A DNA stretch of 64,000 nucleotides from Streptomyces clavifer (lineage in GTDB: Bacteria; Actinomycetota; Actinomycetes; Streptomycetales; Streptomycetaceae): contig BMWJ01000001.1 of assembly GCA_014651175.1 (NCBI GenBank), positions 620,001 to 684,000 on the forward strand, written 5' to 3'. Below are positions 36,926 to 44,694 of this stretch, in pieces. Both the position numbers and the translations under genes were made by a program. Numbering within the stretch: the first letter of the stretch is position 1; each line of letters starts with the position of its first letter. The notes beneath the pieces are model-generated. The model searched no databases. It worked only from the letters and a program-made list of their open reading frames with translations, and was not told where the DNA came from.

Positions 36926-38587
36926 TCACCGGTCGAAGGACGAGGGCTTCAGCAGGTCCGACAGGGACGGGAGGTCCAGGCCGTACTTGTCCCGTTCGAT
37001 GAGATAGGTGCAACTCGTGTACGAGTAACCGGGCTTGACGCTGGAACCGGACGCATAGCTGTCCACGTCCGACGTCGCTCCCGTGCCGTGCTTGTAGAGG
37101 AAGTGGTACTCACCCGCCGGGAGCCGGAGGCGTGCCTTCGGATACGACGTGCCACTCGCCCTGCAGGCCCGTGCGGCGCCTGCGGACTCGCCGCTGTACC
37201 GCTCGCAGCTGCCGCAGGCCTTCAGCTTCACCGTGCCGGTGACCGGACCGGTGTACAGCACCTCGACGTCGTTCGGTGCGTCGTTGCTGATGACGAGCTC
37301 CATGCGGGCGCCGCCCGGCCTGCCGCTCCCGGGCAGCCGCTTGCCGGCCGAGGGCCTCTCCTCGGCGATCTCGGCGGCTATGACGATGTCGCGGGCCTGC
37401 CGCCCCCGACGGTCGTCCTTGTAGGTGTCGGCGAAGTCCGTCAGCGTCTGCCGCGCCTCCGGGAAACGCTTCTCCTTGAACTCGTCCACACCGCAGGCGT
37501 ACACGCCGTCACGCACCCCCGCGTCGGCCTGCGCGCCCAGCGAGGGCACGGAGGTCGGAGGGAGGCCCGTGACCAGGGTGCTCATCCGGCGCAGCCCTGC
37601 CGTGACCGTGCAGGGGTCCGCGCCCTTCAGGGCGGCGACCCGCTGCCGTATCTCCCCGCTGACGGCCGGGCCCACCTGCCCGGCCTGCGAGGACTCGGGG
37701 AACGTGCGCAGCAGTGTCTCCAGCTCCTTGCTGCCGGACTCCGTGCCCGTGCCGCTCAGCCGGGAGACGCCGCAGGCGTACAGCGACTCCGCGAGCGGGG
37801 TGTCGGGACGGCCGGCGAGGTCGCCCAGCAGTTTCCGGTCCACGGTGCCGGGCACGGTCCGCAGATAGGTCAGGGGGTCCACGGCCGAGCAGTACTTCTT
37901 CTCGCTGTACGGCGTGGAGACGGCGTCGTAATAGGCCTTGAGGCGGGCGGGAACGAGCGCGGCGGCACGCGAGCCGGGATGGTCCTCGCCCAGCTCCCGG
38001 TACAGGGTGAGCGCGTACCGGTAGTCCGGCGCCGAGAGGGCGAACGGGTGCTTCGACGCCTTCTCGACCAGGCCGTCGCCCTCCTCCAGTCTGCCGAGCA
38101 GTTCCTGTTCGACGGCCTCGTCCCGCGCCGACGCGTGGACCACGGTGCCGGTCACCGGGACGGCCAGCAGCACCAGACCGAGCGCCGCGGCCAGGACCGG
38201 CCGGACCCCGCGGGCGAAGTCCGCACGCAGCGCGAGCCGCGCCGCGTCCGCGCCGGCGAGGAGGAGCACGAGGAGATAGGCGGCGACGAGCAGGGCGGGC
38301 ACCCCGTCCGGGTCCGCGGGCAGCGCGACGACCAGCAGCACCGCGGTCGCGGCCCAGCTCACCGCGGCCCTGCGCCACCGGCGCAGCAGGACGTGGCCGA
38401 GCCCCAGCCCGGAGAGGCTGAGCAGACCGGCGGCGACGGCACGCAGCGCGGCCCCCTGCGGGGGCGGACCGATCGTGGGCGGACCGGCCGGGGGAGGGGG
38501 AGGCGGCACCCCGTCGTACCTGGGTCCGGGCTGCGGCCCCGACCCCGGTCCGGGCTCGGGCACACTCCACCGGTCGCGCTCATCCAT
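36926..38587 (-). CDS. membrane protein with extracytoplasmic tetratricopeptide-like helical domain, hypothetical
   Basis: A 553-residue protein. A Pro-rich cytosolic head (about 1-48) precedes four hydrophobic helices (about 48-165, e.g. AATAVLLVVALPAD and LLVAAYLLVLLLAGADAARLAL), then an extracytoplasmic helical region resembling short repeat units (KHPFALSAPDYRYALTLYREL, EKRFPEARQTLTDF). The C-terminal beta-rich domain has several cysteines (ACGSCERYSG, YTSCTYLIERDKYG). ATG 38587 follows GGGGGGA. I do not recognise a family with certainty; a surface-exposed binding protein is plausible. Confidence 0.6.
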   Translation of the reverse strand: MDERDRWSVPEPGPGSGPQPGPRYDGVPPPPPPAGPPTIGPPPQGAALRAVAAGLLSLSGLGLGHVLLRRWRRAAVSWAATAVLLVVALPADPDGVPALLVAAYLLVLLLAGADAARLALRADFARGVRPVLAAALGLVLLAVPVTGTVVHASARDEAVEQELLGRLEEGDGLVEKASKHPFALSAPDYRYALTLYRELGEDHPGSRAAALVPARLKAYYDAVSTPYSEKKYCSAVDPLTYLRTVPGTVDRKLLGDLAGRPDTPLAESLYACGVSRLSGTGTESGSKELETLLRTFPESSQAGQVGPAVSGEIRQRVAALKGADPCTVTAGLRRMSTLVTGLPPTSVPSLGAQADAGVRDGVYACGVDEFKEKRFPEARQTLTDFADTYKDDRRGRQARDIVIAAEIAEERPSAGKRLPGSGRPGGARMELVISNDAPNDVEVLYTGPVTGTVKLKACGSCERYSGESAGAARACRASGTSYPKARLRLPAGEYHFLYKHGTGATSDVDSYASGSSVKPGYSYTSCTYLIERDKYGLDLPSLSDLLKPSSFDR

Positions 38588-39039
38588 ACGGTCCCCCCAC
38601 CGTTGAACTTCATCAGTCCCCGGGAAGTTGCCCCGTTTCGCGCTCGTCCACGCGCGTGTTCCGGACTTTCGCGGAACGCCGGACCGCACCCGTCAAGGCG
38701 GCCGGCGCGTCCGTCCGTCCAGTCGTCGCCCACGCCCTGCCCTCGGTGACCGGCCGGCACGGGGGCCTCGCTCTCGTGGCCGACGCCGCTCGTACAGGTG
38801 ACGCGCACACCGTTTCCCAGGTGGGGGAGGAGGCACGGACGATGATGGACGTCCGTCCGGCGCCCGGCCTCCCCCGGTCCGACCGGGGACGCCGTCGCGG
38901 TCCGGGGCACTCCGGCCCCGGCCGGATACGGAACGCCGTGCCCTCGACTCCGCGCGCCCGCTCTGCGCCCTGTCCGGTGGCCGCACCGCCCCACAGGCTG
39001 GGGGAGCAGGACGTCGAAGGGCGAACACGAGGGGGCACG
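38588..39039. other. divergent upstream region between membrane protein and NERD-domain genes
   Basis: These 452 nt separate the two divergent starts. In-frame codons continue upstream of the NERD gene to 38656 but without a ribosome site, so I treat this as non-coding. No repeats or known operators recognised. Confidence 0.35.
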
Positions 39040-40386
39040 ATGCAGGATCTGAAGGTCACGTCATGGCAGCTCTTCGGGTACGACCGGCTCTATGTGAACC
39101 TGCCGGACGGCACCGCGATCGGATGGGCGGACCTGGGCAGCGGCACGATAACGGTCCTGCACCCGCGCTACCGCGACGCCGTCACCGACGCGCTCGCGCG
39201 CCAGGTGCCGGACATCCCCGCGCTCGGTGAGGTCGCCCCTCCGGGACCGCCCGCGCCGTCGGCGCCCCCGCCGGTCCCGCGGATCCCGCCGCTGCGGCGG
39301 ATGCGGAAGCGGGGCGCGGACCGGGACGCGGCGCCCCCCGAAGCGCTCCCGGTGCCGGACGCGCCCCCCGAAGCGCTCCCGGGGGCGGCCTCGGTACCGG
39401 ACCGGGCCGTGGTGCAGGCGCCGAGGCAGCGAGGAGCGTCACCGGAAGCGGAAGCCGGGCCCCGGCCGGGGCGGGCCCCGCGCACGCGTGCGGACGCGGC
39501 CGGGCACGCCGGTGAGCGGAGCGGGGGTGGAGGGCAGGCCCCTGCCGCGGATCCCTACCTGGCAGGGGTGCCGAAGCAGGGACGGGCGCCGCAGCGGACG
39601 CGAACGGCCGAGCAGGCGCCGCCACCGCAGCGGACACGGATGCCGCAGCAGTCACCGGAGCGGTCGCGGGCGCCCGAGCAGGCACCGCCACCGCCGCGGA
39701 CGCGGGCGCCCGAGCAGGAGCCGGCTCCGGTGACGCGGCGGGACCGGCGGGACGGTCTGCCCGCCCTCACTCCCGCGAGCGATCTCTCCACGCGGCGGCC
39801 CGGTGCCGCCCTCAGGGAGCAGCTCGACGCGTCCGGGCCGGGTGCGCTCGTACGTGCCGCGACCGGGGCGCTGCGGCGGCACCGGGACGCGGATCCTCGC
39901 CGGACCGCGCTGACCGGGGAGCGGCGGGTCGGGGCCGAGCTGAAGCGTCTGACCCGGCACGGCTGGCGGGTGCTGCACTCCGTGCCGCTGCCGGACGGCA
40001 CGGAGATCGGGCACCTGCTCATCGGGCCCGGTGGTGTGTTCGCCGTGCGGACCGAGCACCACCCGCAGACAGCCGTACGGCTCGGGGACGGCACCCTGCA
40101 GATCGGGGACGGCGCCCCGGAGCCGTACGTACTGGACGACCGCCCCGAGTCCTGTCGCGTCCAGGCGGTGCTGGAGGCGCACTGCACCTTCGCCGTGCCC
40201 GTCCAGACCGTGCTGGTGTTCGTCGGAGTCACCACCCTGGACGTACTCGCCACCCCGCCGGGGGTCCGCGTCTGCCGGGAACGCCACGTGTCCGCCCTCG
40301 CCCCGCTGACCGGCGTGCTCACCGCCACCCAGGTGGAACGCGTCTACGACATCGCACGCAACCGGGAGGCCTGGCTGGACGCGTGA
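39040..40386 (+). CDS. NERD-domain protein with disordered linker
   Basis: A 448-residue protein. The N-terminal 60 residues form a small domain (VTSWQLFGYDRLYVNLPDG), then a long Pro/Arg/Glu-rich disordered linker (about 65-260, e.g. RTRAPEQ-type repeats), then a nuclease-related domain (about 285-448). The latter has GERRVGAELKRLTRHGWRVLHSV, IGHLLIGPGGVFAVRTEHH (the Gly-Gly and acidic/His pattern typical of NERD) and a C-terminal region ending in NREAWLDA. NERD proteins are possible nucleases of uncertain activity. ATG 39040 lies after GAGGGGG. Monocistronic. Confidence 0.75.
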   Translation: MQDLKVTSWQLFGYDRLYVNLPDGTAIGWADLGSGTITVLHPRYRDAVTDALARQVPDIPALGEVAPPGPPAPSAPPPVPRIPPLRRMRKRGADRDAAPPEALPVPDAPPEALPGAASVPDRAVVQAPRQRGASPEAEAGPRPGRAPRTRADAAGHAGERSGGGGQAPAADPYLAGVPKQGRAPQRTRTAEQAPPPQRTRMPQQSPERSRAPEQAPPPPRTRAPEQEPAPVTRRDRRDGLPALTPASDLSTRRPGAALREQLDASGPGALVRAATGALRRHRDADPRRTALTGERRVGAELKRLTRHGWRVLHSVPLPDGTEIGHLLIGPGGVFAVRTEHHPQTAVRLGDGTLQIGDGAPEPYVLDDRPESCRVQAVLEAHCTFAVPVQTVLVFVGVTTLDVLATPPGVRVCRERHVSALAPLTGVLTATQVERVYDIARNREAWLDA

Positions 40387-40438
40387 GCCCGGCGCGGCAC
40401 CGGTAGGTTTCCGGTGCCGCCACCGAGGGAGAAGACAG

Positions 40439-41398
40439 ATGAGGCTTCGCTGTGCCGTGCTCGACGACTACCAGTCCGTCGCGACGACCGCCGCCGACTG
40501 GTCGCCGGTCGCCGACGACGTCGACGTCGTGAGTTTCGCCGGGCACTTCGCCACCGAGGACGAACTGGCCGGGGCGCTCGCCGGCTTCGACATCGTCGTC
40601 ACGCTCCGGGAACGCGTGGCCTTCCCCGCGCGGCTGATCGAACGGCTGCCCCGGCTGCGGCTCCTCATCGCCTCCGGCATGCGCAATTCCGTCATCGACT
40701 ACGCCGCGGCCGAGCGGCATGGCGTCACCGTCTGCGGTACGGCCGGCACGTCCACCCCGCCCGTGGAGCTCACCTGGGCGCTGCTGCTCGCGCTGGCGCG
40801 CGGGATCGTGCCCGAGGCCAACGCCCTGCGGAGCGGCGGCCCCTGGCAGTCCACCGTCGGGGCCGACCTGGCCGGGCGGAGGCTCGGACTCCTCGGACTG
40901 GGGAAGATCGGCAGCAGGGTCGCCCGGGTCGGGCTCGCCTTCGGTATGGACGTGGTGGCCTGGAGCGAGAACCTGACCCGGGAGCGCGCCGAGGAGGCCG
41001 GGGCGGTCCTGGCCCCGTCGCTGGAGGAACTGCTGGCGACCAGCGACTTCGTCTCCGTCCACCTGGTGCTGAGCGACCGCACCCGGGGACTGCTGGGGGC
41101 CGGGGAGCTCGGACTGATGAGGGCCGGCAGCTATCTGATCAACACGTCCAGAGCTGCGATCGTCGATCAGGACGCCCTGCTCGACGTACTCGGCAGAGGG
41201 GCCATCGCGGGCGCCGGGCTCGACGTGTTCGACACCGAGCCCCTCCCGGCGGACCACCCGATGCGGACCGCGCCGCGCCTGCTGGCCACCCCGCACCTGG
41301 GCTATGTGTCGCAGTCCAACTACGCGACGTACTACCGGCACGCCGTCGAGGGCATCCGGGCCTTCCTCGACGGTGCGCCCGTCCGCCTGCTCGGCTGA
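40439..41398 (+). CDS. D-2-hydroxyacid dehydrogenase family protein
   Basis: A 319-residue NAD(P)-dependent oxidoreductase of the D-isomer-specific 2-hydroxyacid dehydrogenase family: the LGLLGLGKIGSRVA Rossmann motif (about 150), the substrate-binding NTSRAAIVDQDAL (Arg), a conserved Glu in DVFDTEPLP and the catalytic His in ATPHLGYVS. It interconverts a 2-hydroxy acid and the 2-oxo acid. The start is ATG 40439 behind GAGGGAG. It sits at the left edge of the secondary-metabolite region; it may be housekeeping or may supply a precursor. Confidence 0.85.
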   Translation: MRLRCAVLDDYQSVATTAADWSPVADDVDVVSFAGHFATEDELAGALAGFDIVVTLRERVAFPARLIERLPRLRLLIASGMRNSVIDYAAAERHGVTVCGTAGTSTPPVELTWALLLALARGIVPEANALRSGGPWQSTVGADLAGRRLGLLGLGKIGSRVARVGLAFGMDVVAWSENLTRERAEEAGAVLAPSLEELLATSDFVSVHLVLSDRTRGLLGAGELGLMRAGSYLINTSRAAIVDQDALLDVLGRGAIAGAGLDVFDTEPLPADHPMRTAPRLLATPHLGYVSQSNYATYYRHAVEGIRAFLDGAPVRLLG

Positions 41399-41523
41399 CG
41401 CCCGGCGTCCCGGGCCGGGGACGGGGCCCGAAGCGAGCGCGTCTCCAGTGGGGCTGCAGCCGCGCCCGGCAGGCTGGTGGTGACGGCGCAGCCATGAGGG
41501 CGGCCGTCGCGAAGGGAGTTGCC

Positions 41524-41982
41524 ATGTCTCAGCCGGTCGGGACCCTCCGTCAGCAGGTCACGGGTGACCTGTATGCCGAGGTGCAGACCTTCTACGCTCA
41601 GCAGATGCGACGGGTCGACGCCCTCGACATCGAGGGATTCGCCGATACGTTCACGGACGACGGTGAGGTCGTGCACGCGGGCGGCCACCGGCAGAGCGGC
41701 CGGGAGGAGATGATCGCCGGGATGCGGGCCAGCCTGCCCCGCTACCGGGACATCGCCGTGCGGCACTGGTTCGGGCATCTGATCATCGAGCCGGACGCGG
41801 CCGACGAGGACACCCTGCGCGTCTCGTACTACTCGCTGGTCACGCAGACCGACCGCGAGGGGAAGGTCGCCTTCCAACCGACCTTCACCGTGGACGACGT
41901 GCTGGTGCGCCGCGACGGCCGGCTGATGACCCGGTCCCGGGTCATCCACCGCGACACCCCGGTCGCCCCGCCCGCTTCCTGA
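41524..41982 (+). CDS. NTF2/SnoaL-like small protein
   Basis: A 152-residue cone-shaped fold protein of the NTF2-like superfamily (SnoaL-like): MRRVDALDIEGFADTFTDDGEVVHAGG, RSGREEMIAGMRASL, and HWFGHLIIEPD followed by LVTQTDREG. These families contain polyketide cyclases, epoxide hydrolases and dehydratases acting on polyketide or steroid scaffolds. Catalytic residues cannot be assigned from the sequence. GAAGGGAG precedes the ATG. It is the first gene of the right-hand biosynthetic region and ends just before the 60-nt palindrome. Confidence 0.7.
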   Translation: MSQPVGTLRQQVTGDLYAEVQTFYAQQMRRVDALDIEGFADTFTDDGEVVHAGGHRQSGREEMIAGMRASLPRYRDIAVRHWFGHLIIEPDAADEDTLRVSYYSLVTQTDREGKVAFQPTFTVDDVLVRRDGRLMTRSRVIHRDTPVAPPAS

Positions 41983-41987
41983 GCGTC

Positions 41988-42047
41988 GCATCCGGTACGT
42001 GGACGAGGGGCCCTGCGCGCAGGGCCCCTCGTCCACGTACCGGATGC
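41988..42047. terminator. perfect 60-nt palindrome, probable bidirectional terminator
   Basis: Two 30-nt arms are exact reverse complements (GCATCCGGTACGTGG... pairing with its mirror) with no loop beyond a folded GCGC centre. It lies between the convergent SnoaL-like gene and the 50-aa ORF/MBL operon. An extended hairpin of 28-30 bp would be a very strong terminator. Confidence 0.85.
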
Positions 42048-42061
42048 CGTCCGGCCGCCGG

Positions 42062-42214
42062 TCAGTCGATGCCCCGGCAGATGTGCGGTTCGCTCCCGTC
42101 GTCGTCGTGGTCCCCGGCCAGCAGCAGGGGAACCCAGTGCGGAACGTCGGTCAGTGGCGGGGGTGGCAGCGGTTCCCGGTCCACCGTCTCGCGGTCCAGC
42201 AGCATCGTCTCCAT
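42062..42214 (-). CDS. 50-residue small protein of unknown function, strong ribosome site
   Basis: A 50-codon ORF starting ATG at 42214 after GAAGGAGGA eight nt upstream, an almost perfect Shine-Dalgarno. The sequence is acidic and Pro-rich: METMLLDRETVDREPLP at the start, a hydrophobic WVPLLLAG core, an Asp run (DHDDDG), and a short end HICRGID with one Cys. It lies 36 nt after the metallo-beta-lactamase gene on the same strand. It could be a small binding partner, chaperone or a leader-type precursor; nothing matches a known RiPP core pattern, so function is unassigned. Confidence 0.55.
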   Translation of the reverse strand: METMLLDRETVDREPLPPPPLTDVPHWVPLLLAGDHDDDGSEPHICRGID

Positions 42215-42250
42215 CGACGAATCCTCCTTCGGGATGCGCGGGGTGCGCAG

Positions 42251-43207
42251 TCAGGCATGACAGGCCGGCAGCCCGCCGTGGAAGGCGACCATCTCCTTGA
42301 ACGAGGCCGCCACATCGATGCGGGCACCGGGGGCCAGGCCCTCGATTTCCGCGTAGGCACGGTGCAGATTGCCGACGAGCCGCTCGGAGTCCAGCAGGGA
42401 GGCGAAGGCGCCGAGGTCCGCCTCCCTCGCGGCCCGCAGCGGGCTCAGGCCGCGGCGCGCGCCGTCCTGTGCCAGCGCCTGGAGCAGGTGGAGGTACGAC
42501 TCCGTCGCGTCGATGAGCTCCGGCCCGCCGACCGGGCCGTGCCCGGGGACCACCACCTCCGGCCGCAGCGCCCGCATCCGCTCCAGGGCGCGCAGCGAAC
42601 CGGTGACCGACCCCATCAGGATGTACGGAGTCACCCCCGACCAGACCACGTCCCCGGTGAACAGGACCGCGCGCTCCGGGACCCAGGCCACCACGTCGTT
42701 CGCCGTGTGGGCGGGGCCGACATGGAGCAGCTCGGTGCGCAACCGGTCGCCGTACAGGGTCAGTTCGTCCCGGAAGGTCAGGGTGGGCAGGGTCAGCGGT
42801 GTCTCGCCCCAGTCCACGTCCGGCCACAGCCCGCGCAGCCCCAGGCCCGCCTCCCGCGTGTCCGCCCGGGTCCCCGCGTGGGCCACGACCACCGCGCGCG
42901 GGGCGAACTGGCCGTTGCCGAAGGTGTGGTCGCCGTGGAAGTGCGTGTTGACGACGTAGTCCGGACCGTCGGGCACGATCCGGGCCACCTCCTCCCGCAG
43001 CCGCCGCGTGCGTGACTCGGTCGCCGCCGTGTCCACCAGGACGGACCGGTCGCCGCCGGCGACCAGGCCCGCGTTGTTCAGGCACCAGCCGCCCTCCGGC
43101 TGGACGAAGGCGTACACCCCGTCGGCGACCGGCATCAGGGAACCCGGTCCCGCGGTCCGCGCGGCCTGCGGAGCCGCCGTGCGCACCTCGTGCGTACCGG
43201 TCGCCAT
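42251..43207 (-). CDS. metallo-beta-lactamase-fold hydrolase
   Basis: A 318-residue MBL-fold enzyme: metal motif NTHFHGDHTFGNG (HxHxDH, about 108), later His in HVGPAHTANDV and Asp in LFTGDVVWSG. Family members hydrolyse thioesters or lactones; in aromatic polyketide clusters such enzymes may release or hydrolyse intermediates. ATG at 43207 overlaps the upstream ketoreductase stop (ATGA), so the genes are co-translated. It probably acts on the polyketide pathway (context inference). Confidence 0.85.
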   Translation of the reverse strand: MATGTHEVRTAAPQAARTAGPGSLMPVADGVYAFVQPEGGWCLNNAGLVAGGDRSVLVDTAATESRTRRLREEVARIVPDGPDYVVNTHFHGDHTFGNGQFAPRAVVVAHAGTRADTREAGLGLRGLWPDVDWGETPLTLPTLTFRDELTLYGDRLRTELLHVGPAHTANDVVAWVPERAVLFTGDVVWSGVTPYILMGSVTGSLRALERMRALRPEVVVPGHGPVGGPELIDATESYLHLLQALAQDGARRGLSPLRAAREADLGAFASLLDSERLVGNLHRAYAEIEGLAPGARIDVAASFKEMVAFHGGLPACHA

Positions 43208-43992
43208 CAGTAGTTCCCGAGCCCGCCGCAGACGTTCAGCGCCTGCGCCGTGATCGACCCGGCGGTGTCGGAGGCGAGGTAGCCGACGAGGCCCGCCACC
43301 TCCTCGGGGGTCGAGTAGCGGCCCAGTGGGATCTTCGCGTTGAACTTGTCCTGGATCTCCTGCTCGGTCACCCCGTAGTGGCCCGCGTAGCCCTGCCGCA
43401 CCCGCTGGGCCATCGGCGTCTCGACATAGCCCGGGCAGACCGCGTTCACGGTGATCCCGGTCGGGGCGAGCTCCTTGCCGACGGCCTTGGTGAAGCCGAT
43501 GACCCCGTGCTTGGAGGCCGAGTAGGGCGCGGCCAGCTCGACGCCCTGCTTGCCCCCGGTGGACGCGATGTTGATGATCCGCCCCCAGTCGCCCTCCCGC
43601 ATGAGGCCGGTGCTCAGGACCTCCCGGGTCACCCGGAACGTGCCGTTCAGATTGGTCTCGATGACGTCGTCCCAGAGGGAGTCCTCCATCTCGGCGGTCA
43701 CGCCGCCGCCGCCGCGGCCCGCGTTGTTGACGAGGATGTCGATGCGCCCGTACTCGGCGACCGCGGCCCGCACGGCCTCCCGGATCTGCTCCACGGACGT
43801 CACGTCGCACACCGTGCCCGCCACTTCGAGCCCCTGCTCCCGGAGTTCCTTGACCACCGTGCGCACGCTCTCCGCGCTGCGCGCCACACCGAACACCGCG
43901 ACACCCTGCCGGGCGAGAAGTTCGGTCACGGCCAGGCCGATCCCGCTGGTCGCCCCGGTGACGAAGGCCACTCGCCGTCCTGCGTCTGTCAT
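43207..43992 (-). CDS. ActIII-type short-chain ketoreductase
   Basis: A 261-residue SDR: nucleotide motif TGATSGIGLAV, NNAGRGGGGVTAEM (NNAG), catalytic Ser-Tyr-Lys in ASTGGKQG...PYSASKHG, and the closing AGSITAQALNVCGGLGNY. The phrasing ETNLNGTFRVT and the GGGG after NNAG resemble aromatic polyketide C-9 ketoreductases such as ActIII more than general fatty-acid SDRs (recognition, not a search). It would use NADPH to reduce a beta-keto group of a nascent polyketide. First in a short operon with the MBL hydrolase. Confidence 0.85.
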   Translation of the reverse strand: MTDAGRRVAFVTGATSGIGLAVTELLARQGVAVFGVARSAESVRTVVKELREQGLEVAGTVCDVTSVEQIREAVRAAVAEYGRIDILVNNAGRGGGGVTAEMEDSLWDDVIETNLNGTFRVTREVLSTGLMREGDWGRIINIASTGGKQGVELAAPYSASKHGVIGFTKAVGKELAPTGITVNAVCPGYVETPMAQRVRQGYAGHYGVTEQEIQDKFNAKIPLGRYSTPEEVAGLVGYLASDTAGSITAQALNVCGGLGNY

Positions 43993-44102
43993 CGTGCTCT
44001 CCCCATCGTTCGTGCCGGCGGATCCCGGACCCATCGGCTCGACGGTGGGCCCGCCGCCTTGCGGGGATCTCGTACGGCGGTGGAGCGGGGCCGGAGCACG
44101 GG

Positions 44103-44123
44103 GTGTCGAGCGGGACTCGACAC
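44103..44123. promoter_or_regulatory. inverted repeat in divergent promoter region
   Basis: GTGTCGAG, 5 nt, CTCGACAC: an 8-bp perfect inverted repeat in the 210-nt gap between the ketoreductase and the SRPBCC gene. It fits a dimeric repressor or activator operator for the two divergent operons. No regulator is known. Confidence 0.55.
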
Positions 44124-44202
44124 GCGGCCTAGCGCGGCCGGTCAGCGTGGGCGCATTCGATGCGGCGACCGGACGGACGCCCGGCTGGAGCGAGGAGACC
44201 CC

Positions 44203-44694
44203 GTGCCCGAGCAGACGCAGACCCTGCCCGATGTCAGGAAGTCGGTCACCGTGGCGGCGACGCCCGATGAGTGCTTCAAGGTCTTCACCGAGCGTCCCGT
44301 GGACTGGTGGCCGCCGAGCCACGTCCTGGTGCGCAAGGAGCGGGCCGGCCTGGCCTTCGAGCCGGGTGTGGGCGGGCGTTACTACGAGTGGGACGTGGAC
44401 GGCACCCAGATCGCCTGGGGCCGCGTGCTGGAGTGGGTGCCCGGCCGTCGCGTCGCCATGACCTGGCGCGTCGACCCCAACTGGCAGTCGATCCCCACGG
44501 ACGACCGGGCCAGCCGGATCGAGGTCGACTTCGAGGCCGTCGACGGCGGGCGCACCCGGGTGTCGCTGGCCCATGTGGACCTGGACCGGCACGGGCCCGG
44601 CGCCGAGCGGATCTTCAAGGCGCTGGACGGACCGAGCCCGGGCGAGACGCTGGAGCGCTTCGCGCAGGCGGTCGCCGACGGGTCGGGGGCGTGA
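44203..44694 (+). CDS. SRPBCC/AHSA1-like hydrophobic-ligand-binding protein
   Basis: A 163-residue START/SRPBCC-fold protein: SVTVAATPDECFKVFTERPVDWW, GGRYYEWDVDGTQIAWGRVLEW, RVAMTWRV, RIEVDFEAVDGG, and a C-terminal helix (SPGETLERFAQAVADG). The fold includes polyketide cyclases and binders of hydrophobic ligands. GTG at 44203 follows a GGAGCGAGGAG region. It is first in a two-gene operon: its stop overlaps the GTG of the flavin monooxygenase. Confidence 0.75.
   Translation: MPEQTQTLPDVRKSVTVAATPDECFKVFTERPVDWWPPSHVLVRKERAGLAFEPGVGGRYYEWDVDGTQIAWGRVLEWVPGRRVAMTWRVDPNWQSIPTDDRASRIEVDFEAVDGGRTRVSLAHVDLDRHGPGAERIFKALDGPSPGETLERFAQAVADGSGA

Noticed and set aside
38656..39039. N-terminal extension of the NERD-domain gene to 576 residues
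   Set aside because: The added part lacks a ribosome site and looks like intergenic sequence; ATG 39040 has GAGGGGG upstream.
42062..42214. Calling the 50-residue ORF a RiPP precursor outright
   Set aside because: No core peptide pattern (few Cys/Ser/Thr, no leader cleavage motif) and it lies 20 kb from the YcaO gene; kept as an unassigned small protein.
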